Source: Cohnella fermenti (GTDB lineage: Bacteria; Bacillota; Bacilli; Paenibacillales; Paenibacillaceae). Taken from it: DNA of 64,000 nucleotides. A program made the translations under genes and the position numbers. Within the stretch, counting starts at the first letter, position 1. Every line of letters begins with the position of its first letter. Below, piece after piece: positions 62,190-64,000 of the stretch. Below the pieces are notes generated by a model. It searched no databases. It worked only from the letters and a program-made list of their open reading frames with translations, and had not been told where the DNA came from. Where the stretch lies: assembly GCF_004801405.1 (NCBI RefSeq), contig NZ_SSOB01000035.1, positions 1 to 64,000 of the forward strand, written 5' to 3'.

Positions 62190-62218
62190 TTGATAATTAA
62201 CCCTAGGGTTAATATAAT
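62190..62218 (+). promoter_or_regulatory. MMPL promoter with palindromic operator in the spacer
   Basis: TTGATA (62190-62195), a 17-base spacer and TATAAT (62213-62218). The perfect 18-bp palindrome ATTAACCCTAGGGTTAAT (62196-62213) fills the spacer exactly, so a bound TetR dimer would exclude RNA polymerase. Confidence 0.85.
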
Positions 62219-62271
62219 AAACGCTAAGGATGTTGTTAAACCATAATGGCGAGAGATGCCGGGGAGAGAAG

Positions 62272-64000
62272 ATGATGCACAATTCGAGTTGGCTGGGCAA
62301 GTGGGTAGCGGGCAAACGAAGCCGCTGGGTGACGCTGCTCGTGTGGATCGCCCTTGCGGCGCTGCTGAACGTTCTGCTGCCCGCGGTCGGCGACCAGGAG
62401 GACAACGGGGCCGCGAACTTGAGCGCTTCCAAGCCTTCCGTCCAAGCGGAGGCGGTGTCGGAGCGGGAGTTCCCGAGCGGAGCCGACATTCCGGCGCTGT
62501 TCGTCTGGCACCGCGAGAGCGGCCTAACGGATGAAGATCTGCAAGCGATCCGGAAGCTGACGGAGGAGCTGTCGGCGGAGCCCGCGCCTTATCAGACGAC
62601 GGTCGTCCCGCTCTATCAAATGCCGCTTCAGGCGCTTAAGGCGCAACTGTCGGAGGATGGCAGCACGCTCGTGTCGCCGATCCTGTTCGAGAAGTCGGCG
62701 GATTCCGATCGGCTCGGCGAAGGCATCGACCGGATCAAGGACGAGATCAAGGCATTGGTCGGCGCGGACCCGTTCGAAGCGGCCGTCGACTCCGGCGAGT
62801 TGAGCGCAAGGGTCAGCGGGCCGGTCGGCATCTCGATTGATGCGACGGGGCTTTTCCACAATGCGGACTTCGCGCTGATGGCAGCCACCGTGCTGCTGGT
62901 GCTCGTGCTGCTGCTGCTGATTTACCGGTCTCCGATTCTGGCGTTTATTCCGCTTATTGCGGTCGGCTTCGCTTACCTGACGGTCAGTCCGCTTCTCGGC
63001 TGGATGGCGAGCGAAGGCTGGATTACGGTCGATTCGCAGGCGATCTCGATCATGACGGTGCTGCTGTTCGGCGCGGGCACCGACTACTGCCTGTTCCTGA
63101 TCGCCCGGTTCCGGCAGCTGCTGAAGACCGAGCCCGACAAGCGGGCGGCGCTGAAGGCGTCGATCTCCGATGCATCCGGAGCGATTGCGATGAGCGGCAT
63201 GACGGTCGTTCTCGCCCTGTTCGCGCTGCTGCTTGCGGAATACGGGGCTTACCAGCGCTTCGCGGTCCCGTTCGGCATCGCGATTCTGATCATGGGCATC
63301 GCCTCGCTGACGCTGGTGCCGGCATTGCTCGCCATTATCGGCCGCGCCTCGTTCTGGCCGTTCGTGCCGAGAACGCGCGAGCAGGCGGCGGAGCGGGTTG
63401 CCCGGCTTGGGAAGGGGAAAAGCAAGTCTGCGGTTGCCGCCGAGAAGCCCGCGCGCAATCGCGTCGGTTCGCTTGTCGTGCGCCGTCCGTGGACAATCGT
63501 GCTCGTGTGTCTCATCGGACTCGGCCTGCTTGCGGGAGCCGCGACGCAGATCAAGTTCACCTACGACCTCCTGAGTTCGTTCCCGGAGGACATGGAATCT
63601 CGCGAGGGCTTCGCGCTGATCGGCGAGAAGTTCACCCCCGGCGAGCTGGCCCCGGCGCAGGTGATCGTCGACTCGCAAGGCAAGGATGTGTCGGGGCTCG
63701 CGGACGCACTGAAGTCGCTGGACTTCGTCAGCGCTGTCGGCGAACCTCAGATCGGTCGGGAAAATGGGAATATCGTGATGATCGAGGTACAGTTCGCGAT
63801 GAACCCATACTCTCTTGAAGCGATGGGGCACATCCCCGAGCTTCGCGAAGCGGCGGAAGCCGCGCTGGCTTCGGCCGGGGCCGCAAGCGCGGCGGACAGC
63901 GTCTGGATCGGCGGACAGACGGCCGAACAATACGACAACAAAGCTGCCGGCGAGCGCGATATGCGAGTGATCATCCCCGTCGTCATCGGGCTGATTACGC
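62272..64000 (+). CDS. MMPL/RND-family transporter, truncated by the window end
   Basis: The frame is open from ATG at 62272 to the last base, about 576 codons, so the 3' part is missing. It encodes an MMPL-type exporter: TM1 (WVTLLVWIALAALLNVLLP), an extracellular domain of about 180 residues, a block of membrane segments (ALMAATVLLVLVLLLLIY, ILAFIPLIAVGFAYLTVSPLLG), the family motif GAGTDYCLFLIARFR, and the second half starting RRPWTIVLVCLIGLGLLAG. GGGGAGAG precedes the start. TetR-controlled MMPL pumps of this type often export lipids or toxic compounds; the substrate is unknown. Confidence 0.9.
   Translation, partial: MMHNSSWLGKWVAGKRSRWVTLLVWIALAALLNVLLPAVGDQEDNGAANLSASKPSVQAEAVSEREFPSGADIPALFVWHRESGLTDEDLQAIRKLTEELSAEPAPYQTTVVPLYQMPLQALKAQLSEDGSTLVSPILFEKSADSDRLGEGIDRIKDEIKALVGADPFEAAVDSGELSARVSGPVGISIDATGLFHNADFALMAATVLLVLVLLLLIYRSPILAFIPLIAVGFAYLTVSPLLGWMASEGWITVDSQAISIMTVLLFGAGTDYCLFLIARFRQLLKTEPDKRAALKASISDASGAIAMSGMTVVLALFALLLAEYGAYQRFAVPFGIAILIMGIASLTLVPALLAIIGRASFWPFVPRTREQAAERVARLGKGKSKSAVAAEKPARNRVGSLVVRRPWTIVLVCLIGLGLLAGAATQIKFTYDLLSSFPEDMESREGFALIGEKFTPGELAPAQVIVDSQGKDVSGLADALKSLDFVSAVGEPQIGRENGNIVMIEVQFAMNPYSLEAMGHIPELREAAEAALASAGAASAADSVWIGGQTAEQYDNKAAGERDMRVIIPVVIGLIT

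Overview
The window comes from a high-GC, endospore-forming Firmicute, most likely a Paenibacillaceae member (Cohnella or Paenibacillus type). Evidence: spore genes (gpr, spoIIP, yqxA), the hrcA-grpE-dnaK-dnaJ order with a CIRCE element, the comE locus, a leucine T-box, YesM/YesN-type two-component pairs and an SLH-anchored polysaccharidase. The genus is an inference. Almost all genes lie on the minus strand. No rRNA, tRNA, transposase, integrase or CRISPR array was seen.

Layout: (1) 1-14670 is the conserved block yqxA-[HD gene, structured RNA, MutS2-like gene]-lepA-hemW-acetyltransferase-hrcA-grpE-dnaK-dnaJ, preceded in transcription order by spoIIP. (2) 15.2-46.9 kb is a carbohydrate island of about 32 kb between spoIIP and gpr, genes that are neighbours in Bacillus. 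(3) 46.9-61.5 kb is the block gpr, rpsT, holA, an ECF sigma/anti-sigma pair, comEC, comEB, metY, comEA, comER and leuS with its T-box leader. (4) The right end holds a TetR repressor and a divergent, truncated MMPL transporter.

The island has three parts. A mannoside part encodes a GH113 mannanase-like enzyme, a mannobiose/cellobiose 2-epimerase and a GH130 phosphorylase, which together form a known intracellular beta-mannan route; next to it are a GH38 alpha-mannosidase, an AraC regulator and a lone sugar-binding lipoprotein. A second part, transcribed as one minus-strand series, has a YesM/YesN pair, a full ABC sugar importer without ATPase, a 2066-residue SLH-anchored glycosidase, a DgoD-like dehydratase and an SDR. 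The third part has another YesM/YesN pair, two permeases without a binding protein, and a LacI regulator. Shared cre sites and inverted repeats suggest that the lone binding protein at 15.2 kb serves the two permeases at 41-43 kb.

The most unusual element is a family of five intergenic arrays (126-296, 6019-6086, 14829-15050, 24252-24421, 54708-54929). Each has two to five copies of a 16-bp imperfect palindrome, core ATGTGATTTTTCACAT, spaced 51-52 bp start to start, about five helical turns. All five have the same orientation, and the sequence between cores is conserved by position between loci. I know of no described element that matches. Other points are a consensus promoter driving a structured RNA with two intrinsic terminators before a MutS2-like gene lacking Smr, a G-rich tract next to a long perfect hairpin upstream of holA, and a palindromic operator that exactly fills the spacer of the MMPL promoter.
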